This document shows positions 1 to 7,145 of a stretch of 11,685 bases of DNA, in pieces. A program made the position numbers and the translations under genes. The stretch is taken from contig JAIYEJ010000054.1 in assembly GCA_027487055.1 (NCBI GenBank), forward strand, positions 1-11,685, given 5' to 3'. The stretch comes from Methylotenera sp. (GTDB taxonomy: Bacteria > Pseudomonadota > Gammaproteobacteria > Burkholderiales > Methylophilaceae). Below the pieces are notes generated by a model. The model saw nothing but the letters and a program-made list of their open reading frames with translations, searched no databases and was not told the origin of the DNA. How positions within the stretch are numbered: position 1 is the first letter of the stretch; every line of letters begins with the position of its first letter.

Positions 1-364
1 ACTATTTGCACGCCTTAATTTAGATGATGAAGAATATGCTTTGTATCACCAAATTTATGCGCACCTGCAATTAAAGTCGCCTAAGCCCGATTTAATTGTG
101 TACTTGCAAACGCCTGTAGATGCGCTCGTAGAGCGCATCGAAGAACGTAACATTTCCTACGAGCAAGAAATTCCGCATGAATATATAGAGCGCTTAGCTG
201 ATGCTTATAGCGAATATTTTCACACCTACAATGCTTCGCCTCTATTGATTGTTAATAATGAAAAACTCAATATCATTAAAGACCCGAGCGCACTAGATTT
301 GCTAATTGAGCGCATAGGCCAAATTAAAAGTAGCCGCGAATATTTCAATCCAAATTTTGAGTAA
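1..364 (+). CDS. Deoxynucleoside kinase (deoxyadenosine/deoxyguanosine kinase family), 3' part
   Basis: This is the C-terminal 120 codons of a gene entering from the left edge; the open frame runs from base 2 to the TAA at 362-364. The visible protein begins LFARLNLDDEEYALYHQIY, the segment that in bacterial dAdo/dGuo kinases lies soon after the E-R-S substrate motif. It continues with a beta strand (DLIVYLQTP), then an arginine-rich LID-like stretch (RIEERNISYEQEI), and ends with the family's YIERLADAYSEYFHTY helix. Such kinases phosphorylate deoxyadenosine or deoxyguanosine with ATP in the cytosol for nucleotide salvage. The P-loop and specificity residues lie outside the window, so the preferred nucleoside cannot be read. 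panB starts 12 bases downstream, so the two are probably cotranscribed. The link looks positional rather than metabolic. The family call is firm; the exact substrate is not. Confidence 0.85.
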   Translation, partial: LFARLNLDDEEYALYHQIYAHLQLKSPKPDLIVYLQTPVDALVERIEERNISYEQEIPHEYIERLADAYSEYFHTYNASPLLIVNNEKLNIIKDPSALDLLIERIGQIKSSREYFNPNFE

Positions 365-376
365 TAAAAAAATCTC

Positions 377-1189
377 ATGATTGAAAAAATTTTAAACAAA
401 GCGGCCAATGGCGAAAAAATCGCCATGCTCACCTGTTATGACGCCACTTTTGCAAAGCTGATGGAACTTGCAGGGGTGGATATTTTGCTTGTGGGCGACT
501 CGCTTGGCATGGTGTTACAAGGTGCTGAAAATACCTTGAATGTAAGCATGCACCACATGACCTACCACACTAAAATGGTTAAAAATGGCGCACTCAACAC
601 CATGATTATCGCCGACATGCCAATTGGCAGTTACGAGCAAGATAACGAAGCTGCCTATAAGAATGCTCTTTGGCTAATGAAAAGTGGTGCGCATATGGTG
701 AAATTTGAAGGCGGTGGTGACAAACGTATAGAAACTGCACGTTATTTGGTAGAGCGCGGTGTGCCTGTGTGTGCGCATTTGGGCTTTACACCGCAAACCG
801 TGAATCAAATTGGCGGCTATAAGATTCAAGGCAAGACAGAAGAGTCTGCCAAACAGATCTTAAAAGATGCAAAAGCCATGTCTGATGCAGGCGCTAGTTT
901 TGTGCTATTAGAGATGGTGCCAGCCGCATTGGCAAAAGCCATTACTGAGAACATTAAAACGCCGACCATCGGCATTGGTGCAGGGGTAGATTGCAGTGGG
1001 CAAGTGCTTGTTTTGCAAGATTTATTGGGCATCTACACAGGTGCGGCAAACAAAAAACCAGCAGAATTTAAATCACCACGATTTGTGCGTAACTTTTTGG
1101 CTAACACGCACAGTATTCAAGATGCAGTTAGTACTTATGTAAAAGCGGTAAAAGACAAAAGCTTTCCAGCAACTGAGCACAGTTATTGA
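377..1189 (+). CDS. panB: 3-methyl-2-oxobutanoate hydroxymethyltransferase (ketopantoate hydroxymethyltransferase)
   Basis: PanB transfers a hydroxymethyl group from 5,10-methylenetetrahydrofolate to alpha-ketoisovalerate, giving ketopantoate, the first committed step of pantothenate synthesis. The 270 residues fill the usual family length. The N-terminal signature is clear (KIAMLTCYDATFA at 14-26, then LLVGDSLGM at 37-45). The magnesium ligands known from the E. coli enzyme can be placed at Asp41 (GDSLG), Asp80 (IADMP) and Glu111 (KFEGG), and the proposed catalytic glutamate at Glu179 (LLEMVP). The IGIGAG segment (198-203) and the LVLQDLLG stretch are also typical. The ATG at 377 gives the normal N-terminus; only a weak A-rich ribosome site precedes it. 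It follows the kinase gene after 12 bases and ends 21 bases from the convergent HD-GYP gene, with no terminator visible between them. panC is not adjacent but lies 1.5 kb downstream on the same strand. Confidence 0.97.
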   Translation: MIEKILNKAANGEKIAMLTCYDATFAKLMELAGVDILLVGDSLGMVLQGAENTLNVSMHHMTYHTKMVKNGALNTMIIADMPIGSYEQDNEAAYKNALWLMKSGAHMVKFEGGGDKRIETARYLVERGVPVCAHLGFTPQTVNQIGGYKIQGKTEESAKQILKDAKAMSDAGASFVLLEMVPAALAKAITENIKTPTIGIGAGVDCSGQVLVLQDLLGIYTGAANKKPAEFKSPRFVRNFLANTHSIQDAVSTYVKAVKDKSFPATEHSY

Positions 1190-1210
1190 TAATAATTTTA
1201 GATGTTAGGA

Positions 1211-2473
1211 TTAGCTCAATGTTGCAAAATAAAAAGTAAACTTGTCACCAACTCTTATCCAATCAATCACTTCTTTTGATAAATCTTTTGGGTTAAGTGA
1301 AGTCTCGATTAGAAGATCCCCATCTGGGTGTAAATCTAATATTTCAGCATCATCTTTGGTGACGTTCGGGTCATAAATGATTACCTTAGGGTGTAAACTA
1401 CTATCACCAGGTGATATTACTAGACCAATGGAACCATCATTTAAACTTACAATAGTTCCAGGTGGGTAAACGCCTAAAAGTTTAATGAATGCTGCAAGTA
1501 TCGCTGGGTCATAACAAGATTTTTCTGTATGCCACATAAGTCTTAGTACTGTGTCGGGTCGTAAGTCGTTACCTTCTTTATCTTTAGTGCCACATAAATT
1601 TTCATAACGATTCACAATGCTCACTATTTTGGCTGGAATTGAAATTTCTGGACCTTTTTTTCCAAGTGGATAACCACTTCCATCAATATGTTCATGGTGA
1701 TCTGCAATAATTGACTTTGCTAACGGAGAAAAGGCATCTGACAACTTTACAATCTCCAATCCTAGTCTACAATGGTCTTTATATATACCTTGCTCGACCT
1801 TACTTCTTGAGGTTGCAACAAGAATATGTTTTGGAATCATAGTTTTGCCTACGTCATGGGCTAATGAACCTAGAGCAATTTCAGATATTACCTGTTCTGG
1901 TAATTTTAAGAATTTAGCAAGAAGTACCGATAAACTCATGCAATTCAAAGCATGATGATATAAGTTTTGATTATTTTTCTCTTTAAGTAGCATTAGCAAC
2001 GCATCGCTTTTAGAAACATCACGCGCTATGGTTTCTGAAAGCTCCTTCAACTTTGCACTGTTTTGCTTAGGACTGTCTCTAATTGAAAGCATTGCATCCC
2101 TCACAAGGGATGCAGATTTTTCCCATTCACGGTCAGCCTTTGCTAATAATCTACGCTGCAACGCAACTTGTTCATTTTTTTGCGAGATAGTCGCTTTTAA
2201 AGCTTCGCTAGACGCCTGGTCTGCAGTAACGGTCTCAACTTCAGCAATCTTTAAGGAGGGTACAAGTGGCTCTAGTTTACTTTTTTCTGGAATCCAATAA
2301 ACATTATCTGTACCGATGCTTTTTAGCAGCCTGAGATCATCTTCAGTTCTAATCAAAAACTTATTGGTAGCAAATGGATGCTCTTTCCATGATCTATCAA
2401 TCCAAACATAGACACCAACTTGAAGTTCAAAATCTCCAACTAGAATTGGATTTTGTATCTTTTCCCAAAACAT
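1211..2473 (-). CDS. DUF3391 / HD-GYP domain protein, probable cyclic-di-GMP phosphodiesterase family
   Basis: The 420-residue protein has three parts. Residues about 8-65 resemble the DUF3391 N-terminal domain (LQVGVYVWID, then FATNKFLIRTEDDLRLLKSIG). A charged helical linker, possibly coiled coil, spans about 88-165. An HD-GYP domain spans about 168-310, followed by a C-terminal extension. Visible HD-GYP residues are His174, the HD pair His206-Asp207 with Lys210 (AHDVGK), and HHEHIDGSGYP at 259-269, which includes the intact GYP. HD-GYP enzymes hydrolyse cyclic di-GMP and thereby affect motility or biofilm. The conserved Asp of the later xDxYDAL stretch is replaced by Asn288, and the second Asp by Glu291 (VNRYENLCG), so activity is not assured. 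I recall NRYDNLC-like sequences in other DUF3391 proteins, so Asn may be a subfamily trait. No signal peptide or membrane segment is seen, so it is probably cytosolic. The ATG at 2473 has a good AAGGA site (2481-2485, minus strand). It stands alone, between panB and panC on the opposite strand. Confidence 0.9.
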   Translation of the reverse strand: MFWEKIQNPILVGDFELQVGVYVWIDRSWKEHPFATNKFLIRTEDDLRLLKSIGTDNVYWIPEKSKLEPLVPSLKIAEVETVTADQASSEALKATISQKNEQVALQRRLLAKADREWEKSASLVRDAMLSIRDSPKQNSAKLKELSETIARDVSKSDALLMLLKEKNNQNLYHHALNCMSLSVLLAKFLKLPEQVISEIALGSLAHDVGKTMIPKHILVATSRSKVEQGIYKDHCRLGLEIVKLSDAFSPLAKSIIADHHEHIDGSGYPLGKKGPEISIPAKIVSIVNRYENLCGTKDKEGNDLRPDTVLRLMWHTEKSCYDPAILAAFIKLLGVYPPGTIVSLNDGSIGLVISPGDSSLHPKVIIYDPNVTKDDAEILDLHPDGDLLIETSLNPKDLSKEVIDWIRVGDKFTFYFATLS

Positions 2474-2575
2474 TCATTAATCCTTGTAGTATTCACTTAT
2501 ATTTATTATTTGAGGAAAGAAGCCTTGATTGGTTCTTAGTTTATTGCTTTGGCATTACACTATAACATTTGTACG

Positions 2576-2619
2576 AATAATGAAACATAATAAATACTGC
2601 GATAAGTCTCGTCATTATT
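2576..2619. repeat. AT-rich inverted repeat between the HD-GYP gene and panC
   Basis: AATAATGA at 2576-2583 is matched by its exact reverse complement at 2612-2619, leaving a 28-base spacer. It lies in the divergent intergenic region 2474-2706, where control sites for both genes would be expected. No T-run follows, so it is not a terminator. Eight AT-rich bases can match by chance, so an operator role is only a possibility. Confidence 0.25.
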
Positions 2620-2706
2620 GATTATCATACCTGTTCTTCTAATTCTAAATACTATCAAGGTGAAGGGTTTTTATACGCTAATTCGTTGTAATGCTAAAAT
2701 TGCGTT

Positions 2707-3576
2707 ATGCAAATAATCCAAACCGTTTCAGATCTCAGAAAAGCTCTTAAAAGCCAAGATAGCGTTGGCTTTGTTCCTACCATGGGCAATTTACATGCTG
2801 GCCACATTGCACTTGTTGAGAAAGCAAAGCAAAACGCAAACTATGTGGTAGCGAGTATATTTGTGAACCCTCTACAATTTAGCCCGACAGAAGACTTAAG
2901 TACATATCCACGAACACCAAAAGCAGATTACGAAAAGCTCAAAGCGGCTGGTTGCGATATTGTATTTACGCCTAGTGTCCTAGAAATGTACCCCGACTTT
3001 GATAGCAAAAATCTCAATCAAACCATGACGATAGATCCTCCGCCTATTGCCAATGTGCTATGCGGTGCAACGCGCTTAAAACATTTTGCAGGCGTTGCCA
3101 CCGTGGTGATCAAGCTTTTTAACATTGTGCAACCCAATATTGCTGTGTTTGGTAAAAAAGATTTTCAGCAGCTTTTTATCATTAAAGAAATGGTGCGGCA
3201 GTTTAATTTGCCAATCGATATTATTGCTGGCGAAACTGTGCGCGAAGCCAATGGTTTGGCGCTGAGTTCGCGAAATGGTTACTTAACGGATGCACAACGC
3301 GCCAAAGCTGGACAATTAAATAGCGCCTTACAGAGCATCGTCAGTCAAATTCATAATGGCAACAAAGCGTTTATTCAGCTTGAACAACAAACATCAGCTT
3401 CGCTAAGCACACAAGGCTGGGAAGTCGATTATATTTCGATACGCTCATCCAAAACATTGCAACCCGCAACCACAGTAGATCGCAACATTATTGTGCTTGG
3501 CGCCGCCAAAATAACCAATAAAACGGGTGGCAAAACACGCTTAATCGACAATATAGAGTTATGTATAACTGATTGA
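2707..3576 (+). CDS. panC: Pantothenate synthetase (pantoate--beta-alanine ligase)
   Basis: PanC joins pantoate and beta-alanine using ATP through a pantoyl-adenylate intermediate, the last step of pantothenate synthesis, in the cytosol. The 289 residues are full length. The nucleotidyltransferase signatures are intact: PTMGNLHAGH at 24-33 carries the HIGH-like histidines His30 and His33; SIFVNPLQF lies at 50-58; the ATP-binding VFGKKDFQQ is at 147-155; and LALSSRNGYL at 184-193 holds the KMSKS-like serine/arginine loop. The ATG at 2707 gives a canonical start (MQIIQTVSDLRKAL). No clear Shine-Dalgarno is present; AAGGTGAAGGG near 2658-2668 is too far upstream. The gene begins a plus-strand run with rsfS (57-base gap) and rlmH. 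Its usual partner panB is separated from it by the antisense HD-GYP gene, so panC probably needs its own promoter, which I could not identify convincingly. Confidence 0.97.
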   Translation: MQIIQTVSDLRKALKSQDSVGFVPTMGNLHAGHIALVEKAKQNANYVVASIFVNPLQFSPTEDLSTYPRTPKADYEKLKAAGCDIVFTPSVLEMYPDFDSKNLNQTMTIDPPPIANVLCGATRLKHFAGVATVVIKLFNIVQPNIAVFGKKDFQQLFIIKEMVRQFNLPIDIIAGETVREANGLALSSRNGYLTDAQRAKAGQLNSALQSIVSQIHNGNKAFIQLEQQTSASLSTQGWEVDYISIRSSKTLQPATTVDRNIIVLGAAKITNKTGGKTRLIDNIELCITD

Positions 3577-3582
3577 TTAGTT

Positions 3583-3588
3583 TATAAT
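3583..3588 (+). promoter_or_regulatory. Possible -10 element upstream of rsfS
   Basis: A perfect TATAAT hexamer sits in the 57-base gap between panC and rsfS, about 45 bases before the rsfS ATG. The matching -35 region (around 3559-3564, TTATGT) is poor and there is no TGn extension. It may be an internal promoter for rsfS-rlmH or a chance match in AT-rich DNA. Confidence 0.3.
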
Positions 3589-3633
3589 AATCGACTTTTT
3601 AAACAATCTAGACACTCTCACAGGCAACTTTTA

Positions 3634-4008
3634 ATGACCAAAGATTTAGATAATCAATCCCTAGAATCCATGAAAACCGCCGTTATCGATGCAATCGAGG
3701 ACATTAAAGGTTTTGATATCAGTGTGATGGATGTGCGAAAACTCACCAGTATCACAAATTACATGATTGTGGCATCTGCCACTTCTAGCCGCCAAGCAAA
3801 AGCAATTGCAGACAATGTACGCGAAAAAATAAAAGAAAAGGGCTATGAAATTCGTAGTACAGAGGGCGAAAAAGATGGCGAATGGGTGCTAGTGGATTTA
3901 GAAGATATTGTCGTGCATATTATGGTGCCTGCCACCCGCGCCTATTACAACCTTGAGCAGCTTTGGAGCGAGACTGAAAGCCGCAAAGGTCATATTAAAG
4001 CCAACTAA
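3634..4008 (+). CDS. rsfS: Ribosome silencing factor RsfS
   Basis: RsfS (formerly YbeB/RsfA, Iojap family) binds ribosomal protein uL14 on the 50S subunit and blocks joining with 30S, lowering translation during starvation. The 124 residues contain the whole domain: the KGFDISVMDVRKLTSITNYM region (25-44), VASATSSRQAKAIADNV (46-62), the GEWVLVDLEDIVVHIM strand pair (82-97) and the closing YYNLEQLW (104-111). The ATG at 3634 fits the family; its ribosome site is weak. The stop codon overlaps the rlmH start by one base (TAATG at 4006-4010), implying translational coupling. The rsfS-rlmH pairing is common in bacteria. nadD often precedes rsfS, but here the preceding gene is panC. Confidence 0.96.
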   Translation: MTKDLDNQSLESMKTAVIDAIEDIKGFDISVMDVRKLTSITNYMIVASATSSRQAKAIADNVREKIKEKGYEIRSTEGEKDGEWVLVDLEDIVVHIMVPATRAYYNLEQLWSETESRKGHIKAN

Positions 4009-4475
4009 TGAAATTGCGGATTATCTCCGTAGCACACAAAATGCCCACTTGGGTGGTGATGGCATGTGAAGATTTTACCAAGCGCATGCCACGTGAGTTA
4101 AGTATAGAAATCATCGAAATCAAACCTGAAAAGCGTGCTGCTGGTAATAGCACAGAAAACATCCAACTGATTGAAGCGAAACGCATTTTAGAAGCGGTTG
4201 GCAAAGATTATTTAATCGCCTGCGACGAGAATGGGCAAGAACTCAACACATTGCAACTCGCAGATAAGCTTAAAAATTGGCAATATCTTGCTCGGGATGT
4301 CAGTATTGTGATTGGCGGTGCGGATGGCTTACATGCGAGCCTAAAACAACAAGCAGATTGGATTTGGGGCTTATCTAAACTCACCCTACCACATGCTTTT
4401 GTGCGTGTTTTATTATGTGAGCAACTTTATCGTGCTTTTAGCGTCACACAGAATCATCCTTACCACCGAGAGTGA
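4008..4475 (+). CDS. rlmH: 23S rRNA (pseudouridine1915-N3)-methyltransferase
   Basis: RlmH is a SPOUT-class methyltransferase that uses S-adenosylmethionine to methylate pseudouridine 1915 in helix 69 of 23S rRNA, acting on assembled 70S ribosomes. The 155 residues match the family length exactly. The trefoil-knot SAM site is visible as VIGGADGL (101-108), followed by SKLTLPHAFVRVLLCEQLYRAFSV (123-146), and the protein ends in the conserved HPYHRE (150-155), whose Tyr-His-Arg tail contributes to substrate recognition. The start ATG shares one base with the rsfS stop. The C-terminus and total length show the gene is complete. A 145-base gap follows before phrB; maf, a common next gene in proteobacteria, is absent here. 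Confidence 0.97.
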   Translation: MKLRIISVAHKMPTWVVMACEDFTKRMPRELSIEIIEIKPEKRAAGNSTENIQLIEAKRILEAVGKDYLIACDENGQELNTLQLADKLKNWQYLARDVSIVIGGADGLHASLKQQADWIWGLSKLTLPHAFVRVLLCEQLYRAFSVTQNHPYHRE

Positions 4476-4620
4476 ACGCACAACTGCTGTGCTTGATAAT
4501 ACTGTGTTAAAAATTGCCTCAAAATCCTCATTTATAAGACATAGACTCCGGTTTTTCTGTAGTTTTTGCCTTGTCTTATCATCGCTCGCTAATTGTGCAG
4601 TATCGTTCAACCAAAGTTAA

Positions 4621-6078
4621 ATGATGCAATGTGAGAAAGCGCTTGTTTGGTTCCGCCGAGATTTACGTGATTTCGATCACGCGGCACTTTATTTCGCGCT
4701 TAAAAATGCAAAACAAGTCTATTGCATATTTGTGTTCGATACCGAAATTCTAGACAAACTCACAGACAAACAAGACCGCCGCGTAGAGTTTATTTGGGAA
4801 AGTGTGCATGAACTTAAAATCGCATTACAAAAAAATGGCGGGGATTTAATCGTTAAGTATGGATTAGCTCGAAATATCATTCCAGATTATGCTCTGGAAG
4901 CCAATATCCAAGCGGTGTTCAGCAACCATGATTATGAGCCAAATACCATAGCACGAGATGCTGAGGTCGCAAAGAAACTCGCTGAAAAAAATATCCACTT
5001 TCATACTTTTAAAGACCAAGTGATTTTTGAAAAAGATGAAGTGCTGACTTTAAACAACAAGCCTTATACTGTTTTCACGCCTTATAAAAATGCGCACCTA
5101 AAAAAGCTCAACGATTATTACTTAAAGCCTTATCCTGTTGATTTATATATTAAAAAATTGAAAAAAATGGCGCCAAGTGATTTAATTAGTCTTGAAGACA
5201 TTGGGTTTAAGCGCACCAATTTATCTCAGATGCGTTTACCAACTGGCATGAGCGGCGGCAAACAACTACTAGAAGATTTTGAAAATCGCATGCATCAATA
5301 CAAAGAGGCGCGCGATTTTCCTGCCATAAAAGGGGTGTCATATTTATCGGTACACTTGCGTTTTGGCACGGTTTCAATACGTCATTGTGCGAGGCAAGCC
5401 AGAGACCGCATGGCCATTGGTTCGGAAAGTGGTGGATCCCAAGCCATGGGAGCCCAAACTTGGCTTAATGAACTAATATGGCGTGACTTTTATTTTCAAA
5501 TTTTGTATCACAATCCACAAGTCGCCTTAGGTCACGCATATAAGTCAGAGTTTGAAAACTTGCCATTTCCAAATAATGAAGTTTTGTTTAAAGCGTGGTG
5601 TGATGGTAAAACAGGTTTTCCTTTGGTGGATGCCGCTATGCGTCAACTCAACCAAACAGGCTTTATGCATAACCGCCTGCGCATGGTGGCAGCGAGTTTT
5701 CTCGTTAAAGATTTACTTGTCGATTGGCGCTGGGGTGAGCGCTATTTTGCCCAAAAACTCATCGATTTTGATTTAAGTGCCAACAATGGCGGCTGGCAAT
5801 GGGCTGCCAGCACAGGTTGTGATGCGCAACCTTGGTTTCGTATTTTTAACCCTGTTACGCAATCTGAACGCTTTGATGCAACAGGCAAATTTATTCGAAA
5901 ATATGTGCCAGAATTGGTCAGTTGCAGTGACAAAGAAATACACGCCCCTTGGTTAATTACACCATTACGTCAACAACTTATCGGCATACAAATTGGTGCA
6001 GACTACCCTCAACCAATAGTTGAACATGCCGCACAGCGAGCATTGGCGCTGAATCTATATAACAACGCAAAGAAATAA
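4621..6078 (+). CDS. phrB: Deoxyribodipyrimidine photo-lyase (class I CPD photolyase type)
   Basis: Photolyase uses FADH- and blue or near-UV light to split cyclobutane pyrimidine dimers in DNA. The 485 residues contain the N-terminal antenna domain (LVWFRRDLRDFDHAAL at 8-23; NHDYEPNTIARD at 102-113) and the C-terminal FAD domain: LRFGTVSIR (246-254), WLNELIWRDFYFQIL (281-295), TGFPLVDAAMRQL (331-343), MHNRLRM (349-355), ANNGGWQWAASTG (387-399) and FRIFNPVTQSERFD (406-419). Of the E. coli electron-transfer tryptophans, the proximal (Trp392) and middle (Trp369) are present. The distal surface one falls on Phe316, at a gap-free spacing of 53 residues before Trp369. An in-frame TAA directly precedes the ATG, so the start is 4621 or the second ATG at 4624. 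No strong ribosome site is seen. Cryptochromes share this fold, but the strong resemblance to E. coli PhrB favours a repair enzyme. Confidence 0.94.
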   Translation: MMQCEKALVWFRRDLRDFDHAALYFALKNAKQVYCIFVFDTEILDKLTDKQDRRVEFIWESVHELKIALQKNGGDLIVKYGLARNIIPDYALEANIQAVFSNHDYEPNTIARDAEVAKKLAEKNIHFHTFKDQVIFEKDEVLTLNNKPYTVFTPYKNAHLKKLNDYYLKPYPVDLYIKKLKKMAPSDLISLEDIGFKRTNLSQMRLPTGMSGGKQLLEDFENRMHQYKEARDFPAIKGVSYLSVHLRFGTVSIRHCARQARDRMAIGSESGGSQAMGAQTWLNELIWRDFYFQILYHNPQVALGHAYKSEFENLPFPNNEVLFKAWCDGKTGFPLVDAAMRQLNQTGFMHNRLRMVAASFLVKDLLVDWRWGERYFAQKLIDFDLSANNGGWQWAASTGCDAQPWFRIFNPVTQSERFDATGKFIRKYVPELVSCSDKEIHAPWLITPLRQQLIGIQIGADYPQPIVEHAAQRALALNLYNNAKK

Positions 6079-6152
6079 TATTTTTAATATCATTGTTCAA
6101 TTCCATCGGCATACTAATTGCTTGCATGATTTATCGGGAAGGCAGTTTTTGA

Positions 6153-6200
6153 TGTTGTTTTTAGACAACACGCTCCCCAGTATTGGTGATGGCGTTTTTT
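6153..6200 (+). terminator. Putative Rho-independent terminator of phrB
   Basis: Two stem-loops lie downstream of phrB. The first is TGTTGT (6153-6158) pairing with ACAACA (6165-6170). The second has ACGC (6170-6173) pairing with GCGT (6192-6195), an imperfect inner stem that includes CCA/TGG (6177-6179 / 6184-6186) around a GTAT loop, and a run of Ts through 6200. The second has terminator form but contains a bulge and a mismatch. Confidence 0.45.
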
Positions 6201-6248
6201 AACCCTAGACAAGCTAAGCTTGCTCGGTGATAATAGATGCTATAAAAA

Positions 6249-6276
6249 TTGCTAAATATATTCAAAGTTATAGAAT
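6249..6276 (+). promoter_or_regulatory. Candidate sigma-70 promoter of mlaA
   Basis: TTGCTA (6249-6254, four of six -35 consensus bases) is separated by 16 bases from TAGAAT (6271-6276, five of six -10 bases). A start near 6283 would give a short leader of about 20 bases that includes an AAGAG ribosome site (6288-6292) nine bases before the mlaA ATG. Judged by eye only, in AT-rich DNA. Confidence 0.4.
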
Positions 6277-6301
6277 ACAAATCTTATAAGAGAACTTAAC
6301 A

Positions 6302-7087
6302 ATGCAATCAAGAACCAAGCAATCAAATTTTAAAATGTTACTCACGGGGTGTGCGTTAGTGTTAGCCGTGTCTGGTTGCGCGACGCAAGCCAATAAAGAT
6401 CCGCTTGAGGGGATGAATCGCGGTATCTATAAATTTAATGATGTTGCTGATAGATACGCTATTAAGCCAGTTGCGACTGCTTACAAAACAGTTGCACCTA
6501 CACCTATTCGTAAAGGATTTAATAACTTTTTCAATAACTTAGGCTCAATTACCACTGTTTTAAACGATTTATTACAACTTAAATTTTCGAATGCATTTAC
6601 AGACGCTGGTCGCTTTATTATTAACAGCACTTTTGGATTAGCTGGATTTATTGACGTTGCCAGCATGGATAATATTCCTAACCACAAAGAAGACTTTGGG
6701 CAAACACTTGGCTATTGGGGCATGAAAGACAGCGCCTATTTAGTATTACCATTTATTGGCCCAAGCACAATACGAGATACTAGCGGACTAGTTTTTGATA
6801 CTGTCACAACCGACCCAATTACATATACACACAATATTGGTGAGATTAGGTTGCACAACCAATTACGTGCCGCACAATTGATTGATAGACGCACTGAACT
6901 CTTAGATGCAAAAGATATTGCTGATGACGCATCGCTTGATCCATATGCATTTACGCGCGATGCTTTTTTACAACGTCGTGCTAATTTAATTGCCGATGGC
7001 GCCGAGTCTAATAAACCTGCAGATGATGGGTTTGAACTCGCTGACGAAGATAAAGCGCCTGCGCCAGCAGAAGAACCAGCTAAATAA
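6302..7087 (+). CDS. mlaA: Outer-membrane phospholipid-transport lipoprotein MlaA (VacJ family)
   Basis: MlaA forms a ring-like channel in the outer membrane that removes phospholipids from the outer leaflet and passes them to periplasmic MlaC, maintaining lipid asymmetry. The 261 residues start with a lipoprotein signal: a basic n-region, a hydrophobic core and the lipobox AVSGC with the acylated cysteine at Cys26, followed by Ala rather than an inner-membrane-retention Asp. The mature protein opens with the family hallmark DPLEGMNRGIYKFND (33-47) and holds PTPIRKGFNNFFNNLG (66-81) and KEDFGQTLGYWG (128-139). The last 30 or so residues are acidic and Ala/Pro-rich and look disordered. An alternative start at Met12 would shorten the n-region; the ATG at 6302 has the better ribosome site. 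mlaFEDCB are not nearby, as is common for mlaA. The gene appears to be a single transcription unit between its promoter and a strong terminator. Confidence 0.95.
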   Translation: MQSRTKQSNFKMLLTGCALVLAVSGCATQANKDPLEGMNRGIYKFNDVADRYAIKPVATAYKTVAPTPIRKGFNNFFNNLGSITTVLNDLLQLKFSNAFTDAGRFIINSTFGLAGFIDVASMDNIPNHKEDFGQTLGYWGMKDSAYLVLPFIGPSTIRDTSGLVFDTVTTDPITYTHNIGEIRLHNQLRAAQLIDRRTELLDAKDIADDASLDPYAFTRDAFLQRRANLIADGAESNKPADDGFELADEDKAPAPAEEPAK

Positions 7088-7094
7088 TTAAGTT

Positions 7095-7133
7095 TAAAAA
7101 TAAAAGCCGACTTTAAGTCGGCTTTTATTTTTA
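7095..7133. terminator. Bidirectional Rho-independent terminator between mlaA and pmbA
   Basis: The arms 7095-7113 and 7115-7133 are perfect 19-base inverted complements around a single central base (7114). The core is GCCGACTT/AAGTCGGC, flanked by A-runs on the left and T-runs on the right. This gives a GC core followed by a U-rich tract on either strand, as expected for a terminator serving the convergent mlaA and pmbA genes. Confidence 0.92.
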
Positions 7134-7145
7134 TTGCATTAAATT

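Noticed and set aside
2694..2700. TAAAAT hexamer close to the panC start, considered as a -10 element.
   Set aside because: It lies seven bases from the ATG, so transcription would start inside the coding region, and no matching -35 is present.
4478..4492. Short hairpin GCACA/TGTGC just after rlmH, considered as a terminator.
   Set aside because: Only five base pairs and no T-run follows; phrB may be partly read through from rlmH.
4413..4610. A 65-codon minus-strand frame over the rlmH-phrB gap.
   Set aside because: It overlaps rlmH antisense and has no recognisable domain or start signal.
4393..4620. A 75-codon plus-strand frame overlapping the end of rlmH and ending just before phrB, with a hydrophobic, cysteine-containing C-terminus.
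   Set aside because: Half of it is out of frame within rlmH, it has no ribosome site and the hydrophobic stretch is at the wrong end for a signal. Most likely a chance open frame.
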